A stretch of DNA of 43,363 nucleotides from Hyphomicrobiales bacterium (GTDB taxonomy: Bacteria; Pseudomonadota; Alphaproteobacteria; Rhizobiales; Beijerinckiaceae): contig CANGOE010000017.1 of NCBI GenBank assembly GCA_947455455.1, positions 1 through 43,363 of the forward strand, in the 5' to 3' direction. The translations under genes were made by a program, and so were the position numbers. How positions within the stretch are numbered: position 1 is the first letter of the stretch; every line of letters begins with the position of its first letter. Below the pieces are notes generated by a model. That model was not told where the DNA came from. It did not search any database and saw only the letters and a program-made list of their open reading frames with translations. Positions 6,805-15,577 of this stretch are shown in pieces.

Positions 6805-7728
6805 ATGATTTCGCGGCGGGCATGTCTGGGTGGTTTGGCGGGGGCGGTCTGGCCTTTGGGCGGGGTGTGGGCCGAGCCGCAACGGACGCGGCTGGTGGCC
6901 ATGCAACATTCGGCCTTTCCCTATGACGGCATGATGCCGGGAGGCTCGATGCCGTTTCTCGACAGCCAGCAGAATGGCCTATGGGGACATACGTCCACCC
7001 GGGGCGGGTTCAATACACAGGCCTCGACCTATGCCGACAAGCGCAGTCTGTTGCATGTGCCCAAAACCTTCAATCCGCGCAAACCGGCCTGTCTGGTGGT
7101 GTTTTTCCACGGCAATCGGGCGCGACTGGAGCCCGATGTGGTCAAGCGCCAGCGTGTGCCGTTTCAGTTCGATGCCTCGCGGTTGAACGGCGCACTGATT
7201 GCGCCGCAATTGGCGGTCAATGCCAATGATTCCAGCGCCGGCCATTTCTGGACCCCCGATTTTTTCACCCGCTACATTGCAGAGGCCGAACACCATCTCG
7301 CCAAGATGACAGGGCACCCCGAAAAGGCTCTGGCGGCGTTGCCGATTGTGATTGTTGCCTATAGCGGCGGCTATTATCCGACGATTTTTTCGCTGGAACA
7401 CGGCGGAGCCACCCAACGGATCAAGGGGGTGGTGTTGCTGGATGCCCTGTTCGGCGAGGGGGAGCGGTTTGCCGCATGGCTGGACGAGCACGGCAAGCGG
7501 GTGTTCTTCGTCAGCGCTTACAGCTCGGCCTCGAAATCCGAGAATCTGGCCTTGAAGGCGCATTTCAAGCCGAAAACAACGCGGATCGCGCCTTGGCCTG
7601 CCGTGCTGACCAAGGGGACGTTGAGCTTCATTGACGCGAGCAAAGCCGTGCATGACGATTTCGTCTCGCAGGCTTGGGTCGAGGATCCGCTGGCGCAGGT
7701 TTTGGGGCGCATCAGACTGCCGCTTTAG
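6805..7728 (+). CDS. exported alpha/beta-hydrolase-like protein
   Basis: This 307-residue protein starts with a twin-arginine-like signal, MISRRACLGGLAGAVWPLGGVWA, and is probably exported to the periplasm. The remainder fits an alpha/beta hydrolase. VVFFHGNRARL (98-108) is the strand and oxyanion loop, and VAYSGGY (184-190) carries S187 as the likely nucleophile. The VVLLDALFG segment and a late AVHDDF histidine could complete the triad. GGTGG precedes ATG 6805, whereas ATG 6793 in the same frame lacks a ribosome-binding site. The substrate is unknown; an esterase or peptidoglycan/polymer hydrolase is possible. The next gene follows in the same direction after 112 bases. Confidence 0.6.
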   Translation: MISRRACLGGLAGAVWPLGGVWAEPQRTRLVAMQHSAFPYDGMMPGGSMPFLDSQQNGLWGHTSTRGGFNTQASTYADKRSLLHVPKTFNPRKPACLVVFFHGNRARLEPDVVKRQRVPFQFDASRLNGALIAPQLAVNANDSSAGHFWTPDFFTRYIAEAEHHLAKMTGHPEKALAALPIVIVAYSGGYYPTIFSLEHGGATQRIKGVVLLDALFGEGERFAAWLDEHGKRVFFVSAYSSASKSENLALKAHFKPKTTRIAPWPAVLTKGTLSFIDASKAVHDDFVSQAWVEDPLAQVLGRIRLPL

Positions 7729-7840
7729 TGGGGGCAAAGGGCGGGCAGGGCGTTATTTCAACTTGATCTGCCATGGATTAGCCAGCATAAGCTGGGATCA
7801 GGATCACCATAAAACTGTTACAGTCGGGAACAGCAGGCCA

Positions 7841-8722
7841 ATGAACAGACGTCATTTTCTCCACATGTCATCAGGTCTGGTGACTGCCGCCCTGACAGGC
7901 ACCATTTTGCCCGATACGGCACAGGCCGCTGTCAGCACGCCCTGGACCCCGCAGATGAAGCCGCCGATGGGCAATGGCGAGGAATTCATCCAGTGGGCAC
8001 AGAAAAACCGTGGTGAATCTGCCGAATATCTGCGCAAGCGTTGGGAGCGTTATCAGGCGGTTGTCTCCAACAAGGATGTGCTGGACGAGCGCAACAAGAC
8101 GGCGTTTCTGATGGCCCCGCGAGAGCATTTCGTTTTGCCCCGCAATCTGCCACGGGCCTATGAGCATGCCTTTCTCGATATCGGCTACGGCGTAACCATT
8201 TCCGGCCCGCATATCGTGTCGCGCATGACGACCTCGATCGATGTGCAACCGGGTGACAAGATCCTCGAAATCGGCACCGGATCGGGCTACCAGTCGGCCT
8301 ATCTGTCCTATCTGACCGATCAGGTCTTTACCATCGAGATCATCCAGCCGCTGGCCGAGCGCACGCGTGGAATTTATGACCAGTTGATCGGCGAGGGTTA
8401 CAGCGAATTCAAAGCGATCCAGAGCCGCCATGCCGATGGTTATTATGGCTGGGAAGAGGCCGGTCCTTTCGACAAGATCATCGTGACCTGCGGGATCGAC
8501 CATATTCCGCCGCCTCTGCTCAAGCAGTTGAAAGTCGGCGGCATCATGGTGATTCCGGTCGGGCCGCCCGGTGCGCAACGCGTGCTGAAAGTGGTCAAGG
8601 AAGAAGGGTCCGACGGCGTGGTGCGGGCCACCCGCAGTGATATTTACGGTGGCCGGATTGTGCCCTTTGTGCCCTTTACCAAGCTGGAAGGCGGCACCAT
8701 CAAGGGAACGCATAATCAGTGA
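7841..8722 (+). CDS. PCMT-like methyltransferase with a twin-arginine-type signal
   Basis: This 293-residue protein resembles protein-L-isoaspartate O-methyltransferase. TISGPHIVSRM (119-129) corresponds to the PCMT substrate loop (TISQP in classical enzymes), LEIGTGSGYQ (142-151) is SAM motif I, and FTIEI is motif II. Before this lies an unusual N-terminus, MNRRHFLHMSSGLVTAALTGTILPDTAQAA, which looks like a Tat signal with cleavage near residue 29. Residues 35-100 form a linker not found in standard PCMT. The stop codon overlaps the GTG of the next gene, so the two are co-translated. An exported SAM-dependent methyltransferase would be unexpected, because SAM is cytoplasmic. The family assignment is firm; the repair role is not. 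Confidence 0.75.
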   Translation: MNRRHFLHMSSGLVTAALTGTILPDTAQAAVSTPWTPQMKPPMGNGEEFIQWAQKNRGESAEYLRKRWERYQAVVSNKDVLDERNKTAFLMAPREHFVLPRNLPRAYEHAFLDIGYGVTISGPHIVSRMTTSIDVQPGDKILEIGTGSGYQSAYLSYLTDQVFTIEIIQPLAERTRGIYDQLIGEGYSEFKAIQSRHADGYYGWEEAGPFDKIIVTCGIDHIPPPLLKQLKVGGIMVIPVGPPGAQRVLKVVKEEGSDGVVRATRSDIYGGRIVPFVPFTKLEGGTIKGTHNQ

Positions 8723-11337
8723 CCTCTTCGTTTCTTGACGCGACGGGGCTGGGCCTTGGTGCGCGTCGGCGCTCCATCGGCATCTATCTGGCCACCGCGC
8801 TGATCGCCGGTGCGCTGATCGCCCTGCAGATTACCGTGATGCGGATTTTCTCGGTGGGAAGCTGGGCGCATTTCGGCTCGCTGGTGATCAGTCTGGCCAT
8901 GCTCGGTTTCGGTCTGGTCAGCGCGGTGATGTGTATTGCCGATGGCTGGTTCAAAACCCATTGGCGGCTGATGTCGTCGCTGTCGCTGTTCCTGTTCGGC
9001 CCTTTGACGGTGGCCTGCAATCTGCTGGTCCAGCAATTTCCGTTCAACGCGATTTTCCTGATCTCCGATCCGGTCCAAAAATGGCGTTTGGCGTTGAATA
9101 TGGCGCTTTATCTGGTGCCGTTTTTGTCGGGTGCGCTGTTTTTGGGCGTGGTGTTCCAGCAGGCGCAAACCATTTTCAACCGGGTCTATTTTGCCGATCT
9201 GGTGGGTTCCGGCATTGGCGGCCTGATGTTGCTGGCCTCGATGTATGTGCTGGCTCCGCAGGATCTGATGGTGATGCCGCTGGTGATGTGGCTGGCTGGC
9301 GCGCTGTTCTGGTTCGATGCTTTGGGGGCGCGCCGCCATATGTTGGGGATGGTGGTCCTGATCGGCGCAAGTCTGGCGGCGCATCTGGTCCTGCCGCAAC
9401 TGTTCCCGATCGCCAAGATCGCCATTTCCGACTACAAGGGCGTCAGCTATGCCCGCAAATTTCCCGACAGCCAGCGCGTCCTGATGCACCAGTCGCCGTT
9501 CGGGCTGTTGGAGGTCTATTCCAGCTCCTATCTGCATTTCGCGCCGGGCCTGTCGGACAATGCCGGTTTCAACTTGCCGAAAATGCCGGAAAACGCCTAT
9601 CTCGGCCTCTATCAGGATAGCGAGGGGCCGGGCGGCATTATCCGGCAATTGCCCGCCGATGAAACCGCCTATTACCAGTATCTGCCGATGGTCTATCCCT
9701 ATCTGCTCAAGCCCAAGGCCGATGCCTTTGTGGTGCAATTCGGCGGCGGATTGTCGACCGCGCTGGCACTGGCTTCCGGCTCGCAGACCGTCACGGTTGC
9801 CGAAGGCGACAGGGGCGTGCTGGATGTGTTTCGCAACAACAAGATCTTGCGCGATTTCACCGGCGATATTCTCAACCGTCCCAATGTGAAGGTGATCGAT
9901 TATGACGGTCGCCTCTATCTGGCAGGGGTCAGAAACCGCTTCGATGTGGTGGATCTGTCTCTGGCGGATTCGGCGGGCCTTTCCAGCCCCGGCGGTTTCG
10001 CGATTGTCGAAAAATTTGCCTATACCCGCGAGGCGATGGGCCATTACATGCGGGCGCTGAAGCCGGATGGCCTGCTGTCGGTCACCATCTGGAACAAGGA
10101 AGAGCCGCCCAAATCGGTGCTGAAACTCTATGCCACGATGGTGGCGGCGGCGCATGAGGTGAGCGGTCCCGACATTGCCAGACATTTCTTCGTGGTGTCG
10201 AGCTATCTTTCGACCACAACGGTTTTGTACAAGCGCGATGGCTTCTCGAACGAGGAAACGGCCTTGCTCCGCAAGCATAACGGCCTGTTGTCCTTTGATG
10301 AAATCTATTCTCCGGGGTTCGAATACAACGATCCCGATCAGGCCAAATTGCTTGAGGACTATCGCAACCAGATTTTCGGATCGGGTGCGCCCGCCCCGGA
10401 CGGGTTGGACGGCTCCAGCGAGCCTGCGCCGGATGTGGCGATTGATACGGGTCTGCCCTCCACCCGACTGGCGCGTCTGGCCTGGCAAGCCCATGTGAAG
10501 GGCACATGGCCCGCGATTGCCCGTGATTATGTGTTCGATACGCGGTTGCTGACCAATGCGCATCCCTATTTTGCCGCCTATATCAAAACCGCCGATCTGA
10601 CCAATGTGCTCGACCGCATCGAGATCTTGCAGGATGAATGGGGTTACCTGCTGATCTGGGTGACGCTGGGCTTTGCCTGTATTGCGGCGTTCTCGCTGGT
10701 CTTGTTGCCCGTGGTTTTCGGCTGGCGCACGATTTTTGTCAGATATCCGGGCAAGATGCAGACGGTGGTCTATTTCGCCTGTCTCGGCTTGGGTTATATC
10801 ATGGTCGAAGTGTCGCTGATTGCCCATTTCGTGATGGCCCTGGGCAGTGCGACCATCTCGGCCTCGGTGCTGATTACCGGCATGTTGCTGTTTTCGGGGA
10901 TCGGCAGTCTGGTTTCGGAGCGGATCCTGCCGCAGGCCCGCAGGCTGATGCCGGTGCTGTTTGTCGCGCTGGCGGCTATTCTGATTGCCTATGCCACGGG
11001 GCTGGATTGGGTGCTCAATGCCATTGGCTCGCAAGATTATGCCACCCGCCTGTTGTGCTGTTTCGCGCTGATCCTGCCTCCGGCCTTTCTGATGGGCTTT
11101 CCCATGCCGGTGGCGATGACCAGTCTGGGTCAATTGGGCAAGGAGCAGATGTTTATCTGGGCTTGGGGCATCAATGGCTGTTTCTCGGTCATCGGGGCGG
11201 CACTGGTACCGGTGATCTCGACCTCGTTCGGGCTGGACAGCGTGCTGACCGTGAGCGGTCTGGCCTATCTGCTGGCCGGTGTCACCTTCTTTGCGGTGCT
11301 CAGGCCTGTGCTGACGGCCAAGCCACATCAGGCATGA
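8719..11337 (+). CDS. membrane protein with spermidine-synthase-like Rossmann domain
   Basis: This 872-residue protein has about seven membrane helices at the N-terminus (residues 20-230), a soluble SAM-binding-type domain in the middle and about six membrane helices at the C-terminus (635-865). The middle domain shows VVQFGGGLSTALALASG from residue 337, VAEGD, VIDYDGRLYL and FDVVDLSLAD. This is the order of motifs in polyamine aminopropyltransferases and their membrane-fused relatives. Whether it makes polyamines is unknown. It starts with GTG at 8719, overlapping the TGA of the PCMT-like gene by four bases. Co-translation of two SAM-type proteins suggests a joint function at the membrane. 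Confidence 0.75.
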   Translation: MTSSFLDATGLGLGARRRSIGIYLATALIAGALIALQITVMRIFSVGSWAHFGSLVISLAMLGFGLVSAVMCIADGWFKTHWRLMSSLSLFLFGPLTVACNLLVQQFPFNAIFLISDPVQKWRLALNMALYLVPFLSGALFLGVVFQQAQTIFNRVYFADLVGSGIGGLMLLASMYVLAPQDLMVMPLVMWLAGALFWFDALGARRHMLGMVVLIGASLAAHLVLPQLFPIAKIAISDYKGVSYARKFPDSQRVLMHQSPFGLLEVYSSSYLHFAPGLSDNAGFNLPKMPENAYLGLYQDSEGPGGIIRQLPADETAYYQYLPMVYPYLLKPKADAFVVQFGGGLSTALALASGSQTVTVAEGDRGVLDVFRNNKILRDFTGDILNRPNVKVIDYDGRLYLAGVRNRFDVVDLSLADSAGLSSPGGFAIVEKFAYTREAMGHYMRALKPDGLLSVTIWNKEEPPKSVLKLYATMVAAAHEVSGPDIARHFFVVSSYLSTTTVLYKRDGFSNEETALLRKHNGLLSFDEIYSPGFEYNDPDQAKLLEDYRNQIFGSGAPAPDGLDGSSEPAPDVAIDTGLPSTRLARLAWQAHVKGTWPAIARDYVFDTRLLTNAHPYFAAYIKTADLTNVLDRIEILQDEWGYLLIWVTLGFACIAAFSLVLLPVVFGWRTIFVRYPGKMQTVVYFACLGLGYIMVEVSLIAHFVMALGSATISASVLITGMLLFSGIGSLVSERILPQARRLMPVLFVALAAILIAYATGLDWVLNAIGSQDYATRLLCCFALILPPAFLMGFPMPVAMTSLGQLGKEQMFIWAWGINGCFSVIGAALVPVISTSFGLDSVLTVSGLAYLLAGVTFFAVLRPVLTAKPHQA

Positions 11338-11411
11338 CCCTGTGCCGATTGGCTTTTGCGGTTTTGCTGGTTAGAAGAAACATCAACTGACGAATCCTTG
11401 AAGGTATCATC

Positions 11412-11648
11412 ATGACCGAACAGCTTCCCGACCGTTTGAGCACCGACCAGAACAGCCCGTTTTTCAACGGGGAGATTTTGCAACGCGAGGTGGGGATCCG
11501 CTTCAACGGCGTTGAGAAAACCAATGTCGAAGAATATTGCATTTCCGAAGGCTGGGTGCGCTTGGTGGCGGGCAATGCCAAGGACCGTCGCGGCAATCCC
11601 ATGACCGTGAAACTCAAAGGCACGGTCGAGGCCTATTACAAGGATTGA
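11412..11648 (+). CDS. DUF3297 family protein
   Basis: This 78-residue soluble protein matches the small, highly conserved DUF3297 family through LPDRLSTD near the N-terminus, VGIRFNG, EEYCISEGWVR and LKGTVEAYYKD at the C-terminus. The family is widespread in proteobacteria and has no known function. The gene stands alone after the membrane-synthase gene, with a 74-base gap, and is convergent with the SDR gene nine bases away. I see no terminator between the two. Confidence 0.85.
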   Translation: MTEQLPDRLSTDQNSPFFNGEILQREVGIRFNGVEKTNVEEYCISEGWVRLVAGNAKDRRGNPMTVKLKGTVEAYYKD

Positions 11649-11656
11649 TCGGCCGA

Positions 11657-12451
11657 TTACTGGGCCAGAAAGCCGCCATCAATCGCCAGAACATGCCCTG
11701 TCACCATCGCGGCCGCAGGGCTTGCCAGATAGATCACGCCACCGACAATGTCGCTGACCTCGGCGATTTTACCCATCGGTGTCATGGCTTGCATCCGCGC
11801 CAGCAGATCGGGATTGTCGGTCAGCGGCTTGATGAAATCGGTGCGCACCCATGTGGGCGCAATGGCGTTGACGCGGATCCCATCGGCTGCCCATTCCACC
11901 GCCAGCGAGCGGGTCAGATTGACCACGGCCCCCTTGGTGGATTGATAGGAAATATTCGGATAAAGCCCGCCACCCGACAGGCCCATGATCGAGGCGGTGT
12001 TGATAATCACCCCGCTTTTGCGCGCCAGCATGTGGCGCGCGGCATGGCGGGCGCATAAAAACACACCGGTCAGATTGACCGCCAGCACCGCTTCCCAATC
12101 CTTCAGGTCAAGCTCGATGGTCGGCCGGCGGATCGCCAGTCCCGCATTGTTGATCAGGCAATCGAGCCTGCCGGACCGGCTGACCACCTCGTCCATCGCT
12201 GTGGCAAGACTGCTTTCATCGGTCACATCCACCTGATAGGCGGTGGCGGACAGGCCGGATGCCTGCAAGCTGTCGGCTTGGGTTTGTGCGGCAGAGAGGT
12301 TTTTGTCGAACAGGGAGACTGCGGCACCCGACCGTGCCAGTGCCTCGGCAATGGCCGCGCCGATGCCACTGCCGCCACCCGTGACAATGGCTGTCTGGCC
12401 TTCGAGTGAAAAGGCTGTGCGCGGATCAAATGCCGGGAAAGACTGTGTCAT
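11657..12451 (-). CDS. short-chain dehydrogenase/reductase
   Basis: This 264-residue NAD(P)-dependent oxidoreductase has all classical SDR motifs: TGGGSGIG (24-31), NNAG (101-104), catalytic S154 in NTASIMG, and Y169/K173 in ISYQSTKGA. The C-terminus VTGHVLAIDGGF is typical of gluconate 5-dehydrogenase and 3-oxoacyl-ACP reductase-like members. I chose ATG 12451; an upstream ATG at 12484 adds 11 residues unlike the family N-terminus. It is divergent from the TRAP transporter operon across a 257-base gap, so it may oxidise the imported substrate; that is inferred. Confidence 0.85.
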   Translation of the reverse strand: MTQSFPAFDPRTAFSLEGQTAIVTGGGSGIGAAIAEALARSGAAVSLFDKNLSAAQTQADSLQASGLSATAYQVDVTDESSLATAMDEVVSRSGRLDCLINNAGLAIRRPTIELDLKDWEAVLAVNLTGVFLCARHAARHMLARKSGVIINTASIMGLSGGGLYPNISYQSTKGAVVNLTRSLAVEWAADGIRVNAIAPTWVRTDFIKPLTDNPDLLARMQAMTPMGKIAEVSDIVGGVIYLASPAAAMVTGHVLAIDGGFLAQ

Positions 12452-12708
12452 AATTGGCAACCATTTACCCTTAAACGCCATCAACCCGACAAGAATAGCA
12501 GACCTGCCACAGTCACGATAGGGACCAGCAGGGGAGGGCTGAATAGGTTTTTTCAGCTGAATATGGTCAATAAACGAAGGTATTTTCAGAAAACCGGTGT
12601 TCGAGCATTGATTTTTGGTGCCAGAATGTGATGAAACAAATCCGAGGAATAATACGTCAAAAGACGAATAAAACGATCACGACACAACGATCAATTGGAG
12701 GATCTCAG

Positions 12709-13707
12709 ATGTCATCAACATTCAATCGCCGCGCCTTGCTTCAAACATCGGTTCTTGGCGGGTTCGCCTTGAGCGCTGGCCTTGTACCCGCGCAGGCACA
12801 GGGTGTGACCCTTCGCATGTCGGCGCCCATGACCCCAACCGATATGCGCGCTGTCGCACTTGAAGAAGTGTTCGGTCCCGCCATCAAGGGTTTTGCGACC
12901 TATCAGCCGCATTACAATGCCACCTTGTTCAAGCAGGGCACCGAGCTTGAAGCGATTGCCCGTGGCAATCTCGATATGTCGATCACTTCGGCACAGGAAT
13001 TGGCCACTTTGATTCCGGCCTGGTCCATTTTCACAGCAGGCTATCTGTTGCGCGATGCCGAACACCAGAAGAAGGTGTTTGCCTCCGATGTCGTCAAGGA
13101 CCTGTACAAGGCTACCGAAGACAAGCTGGGCGTGAAGTTGCTGGCTGTGATGTATCTTGGCCGTCGCCAGCTCAATCTGCGCGGGACCAAGGAAATCAAG
13201 ACACCAGCCGATTTGGCAGGGATCAAACTGCGTATGCCCGGCACGGAAGCCTGGCTGTTCCTCGGGACGGCTTTGGGCGCCAATCCGCTTCCTGTCGCAT
13301 TCACCGAAGTCTATACCGCCCTGCAATCGGGTGCGATTGACGGGCAGGACAATCCTTTGCCGACCAACCGCGATTCCAAATTCTATGAAGTGACCCAGCA
13401 GATCGTGCTGACCAGCCATCTGGTCGACATGAACTTCATCGCCTTCAGCAAGAAGGTCTGGGACAAGATGACCCCCGACCAGCAGAAGACCTTGCAAAAG
13501 GCCGCCGACGATGCCGCCGAGCTTGGCCGCCAGCGTCAGTTGAAGCTGGAAAAGGATCTGGAAGAATTCTTCAAATCGCAGGGTCTGAAGGTCTATACGC
13601 CGGATGTCGAAGCCTTCCGCAAGACGGTGCAGAAAGCCTATCTCGAATCCAAATTCGCGAAAGATTGGCCAGCCGGCATGGTCGACAAGATCAACGCCAT
13701 TCAGTGA
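12709..13707 (+). CDS. dctP: TRAP transporter substrate-binding protein (DctP family)
   Basis: This 332-residue periplasmic protein captures an organic acid for the TRAP transporter. A twin-arginine-like signal (NRRALLQTSVLGGFALSAG) is cleaved near AQA-QG at residues 30-31. The family core is clear: LRMPGTEAW contains the conserved arginine that binds the substrate carboxylate, and VAFTEVYTALQSGAIDGQDNP is the DctP signature. GGAGG at 12697-12701 precedes ATG 12709, which is therefore preferred over the in-frame start at 12628. It is followed after 11 bases by dctQ and then dctM, forming a complete transporter. The ligand cannot be predicted with confidence. Confidence 0.93.
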   Translation: MSSTFNRRALLQTSVLGGFALSAGLVPAQAQGVTLRMSAPMTPTDMRAVALEEVFGPAIKGFATYQPHYNATLFKQGTELEAIARGNLDMSITSAQELATLIPAWSIFTAGYLLRDAEHQKKVFASDVVKDLYKATEDKLGVKLLAVMYLGRRQLNLRGTKEIKTPADLAGIKLRMPGTEAWLFLGTALGANPLPVAFTEVYTALQSGAIDGQDNPLPTNRDSKFYEVTQQIVLTSHLVDMNFIAFSKKVWDKMTPDQQKTLQKAADDAAELGRQRQLKLEKDLEEFFKSQGLKVYTPDVEAFRKTVQKAYLESKFAKDWPAGMVDKINAIQ

Positions 13708-13718
13708 TCGGATACCCA

Positions 13719-14216
13719 ATGACCGCTTTTATCCATTGGATACGGGCAAGGGTCGAAAATGTGGCGGCGTTTCTCCTCGCCGCCATGTTTTTATCCTTCA
13801 TGCTCCAGATTATCAGCCGCTATGTCCTGAATATTTCAGTCATCTGGACCACCGAAGCCTGTCTGACGACGTGGCTATGGGTGGTGTTCCTCGGCTCGGC
13901 CTTTTTGCTTGAAGAACGCGATCAGGTGAAATTCGACCTGATCTACGGGATCTGCTCCTTGCCGGTGCAACGCCTGTTGGCTTTGGTTTCCGCTTTGGCC
14001 ATCTCGCTCGGCTTTCTGGCGGCCCTGCCTGCAACGCTTGATTACATCACTTTTTACAAGATCAAATCGAGCAATACGCTGGGCATCCGTCTTGATATTG
14101 TCTTCAGCGTCTACGGTATTTTCGCTGTAGCCATCATCATCCACTATGGCGTGCGAGCCTGGAAGCTGATCAATGGCGTATCTCCCCATGATCTGGAAGG
14201 GGAGACAAAATCATGA
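13719..14216 (+). CDS. dctQ: TRAP transporter small membrane subunit (DctQ)
   Basis: This 165-residue protein has four predicted membrane helices, the standard architecture of DctQ, which holds the large permease subunit in place. Recognisable features are LQIISRYVLNISVIWTTEA, in which the short aromatic/acidic stretch follows helix 2, and the loop EERDQVKFDLI. Its TGA overlaps the ATG of dctM. The start at 13719 lies 11 bases after dctP, with only a weak ribosome-binding site. Confidence 0.9.
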   Translation: MTAFIHWIRARVENVAAFLLAAMFLSFMLQIISRYVLNISVIWTTEACLTTWLWVVFLGSAFLLEERDQVKFDLIYGICSLPVQRLLALVSALAISLGFLAALPATLDYITFYKIKSSNTLGIRLDIVFSVYGIFAVAIIIHYGVRAWKLINGVSPHDLEGETKS

Positions 14217-15508
14217 CGCTGGCTTTTACATCATGCGTGGTTGCCCTGTTCATTCTGGCGGCCATCGGTGCTCCGCTGGCTCTGTCGATGATTGTTTCGG
14301 CGGTCGTCTATCTGGCGGTGAAGGGGCAGGATCTTGGTCTGGCGGCCGAGCAGATCATTCAGGGGCTTTATGACAGCTTCCTGATTTTGGCTGTGCCGCT
14401 GTTTATCGTTGCCGCCAATATCATGAATGCCGGCACGATCTCCGATCGTCTCCTGCAATTCTGCGTGGCTCTGGTTGGCCGTTTCCGTGGCGGTTTGGGC
14501 TATGTCAACGTGGTCTCGAACATGATCTTTGCCGGCATGTCCGGTTCGGCTGTGGCCGACGCGGTCGGGCTTGGCAAAATCATCATCGGCATGATGGTGA
14601 AGAACAACCGCTACTCTCCCGGTTATGCGGCCGCCATCACGGCCGCGGCGTCCACCATCGGCCCGATCATCCCGCCATCCATTCCGATGGTCATGTATGC
14701 CTTGGTGTCAGACACCTCGATCGGCTATCTGTTCTTGGGCGGTATTTTGCCCGGTATCCTGATGGGTATCGTGCTGATGCTGTTGAATTACCGGATTGCG
14801 ACGCAACGCGGTTTTCCGATCGAGGATTCCGTGCCGCTGTCGGAATTGCCAAGCCTGACCAAACGGGCCTTTCCGGCTTTGATGATGCCGGTGATCCTGC
14901 TGTTCGGTATTTACGGTGGGGCGACCACACCGACCGAGGCGGCGGCGATTGCGGCGGCCTATGCCTTGCTGTTAGCGACCTTCTTCTATCGGGCGATTTC
15001 GTTCAAGGCTCTCTATGGCATTCTGGCTGAAAGCTCGCGGGCCACGGCTTCGGTGGGGTTGGTGATCGGCGGCGCGCTGATTTTCAACTATATCGTCGCC
15101 AGCGAGAACATTCCGGCGCTGGTCTCCAACTCGATGAAGGGGCTTGATGTCTCGCCATTGATGTTCTTGCTGGCGGTCAATGTCTTGTTCCTGATCCTCG
15201 GCTGTCTGATTGATGCGACCACCATCATTCTGGTCATCATCCCGCTGTTTGTCCCGACCTGCCGCGCTATGGGCATTGATATGGTGCATTTTGGCGTGGT
15301 GGCGGTGGTCAACTGCATGATCGGGCTGATAACACCGCCTTACGGGGTGCTGTTGTTCGTGGTCAATGCGATTACCGGCATTTCCCTGAAGGAAATGATC
15401 AGCGAAATCTGGTCCTTTATCGGGGTGCTCGTGGCCGCTCTCCTGATCATGATTTTTGTGCCGGATGTGGTGCTGTTTGTGCCGCGCTTGTTCGGCTACG
15501 GCGGTTAA
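14213..15508 (+). CDS. dctM: TRAP transporter large permease subunit (DctM)
   Basis: This 431-residue permease carries out Na+-coupled import of the ligand delivered by DctP. It has the length and about 12 membrane segments of DctM. Family motifs include MSGSAVADAVGLG, the re-entrant loop region STIGPIIPPSIPMVMYA, GGATTPTEAAAIAAAYAL and VNCMIGLITPPYGVLLFV. ATG 14213 overlaps the dctQ stop by four bases. A terminator at 15524-15562 follows, so the downstream dehydrogenase gene may be transcribed separately or by read-through. Confidence 0.94.
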   Translation: MTLAFTSCVVALFILAAIGAPLALSMIVSAVVYLAVKGQDLGLAAEQIIQGLYDSFLILAVPLFIVAANIMNAGTISDRLLQFCVALVGRFRGGLGYVNVVSNMIFAGMSGSAVADAVGLGKIIIGMMVKNNRYSPGYAAAITAAASTIGPIIPPSIPMVMYALVSDTSIGYLFLGGILPGILMGIVLMLLNYRIATQRGFPIEDSVPLSELPSLTKRAFPALMMPVILLFGIYGGATTPTEAAAIAAAYALLLATFFYRAISFKALYGILAESSRATASVGLVIGGALIFNYIVASENIPALVSNSMKGLDVSPLMFLLAVNVLFLILGCLIDATTIILVIIPLFVPTCRAMGIDMVHFGVVAVVNCMIGLITPPYGVLLFVVNAITGISLKEMISEIWSFIGVLVAALLIMIFVPDVVLFVPRLFGYGG

Positions 15509-15523
15509 GCGCTGGTTCGATCT

Positions 15524-15562
15524 GATGTGACGCCCTCTTGGGGGGCGTCACATCCATTTTTT
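15524..15562 (+). terminator. Rho-independent terminator after the TRAP genes
   Basis: GATGTGACGCCC (15524-15535) pairs perfectly with GGGCGTCACATC (15543-15554) across a seven-base loop and is followed by six Ts (15557-15562). It sits between dctM and the ribosome-binding site of the next gene. Confidence 0.88.
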
Positions 15563-15577
15563 GGCCGGAGACGATCC

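Noticed and set aside
8716-11328. 870-residue open frame antisense to the membrane synthase gene
   Set aside because: It is rich in Gln, His and Arg with no recognisable domain, and mirrors the codon pattern of the real gene on the other strand, which has clear membrane helices and a Rossmann domain.
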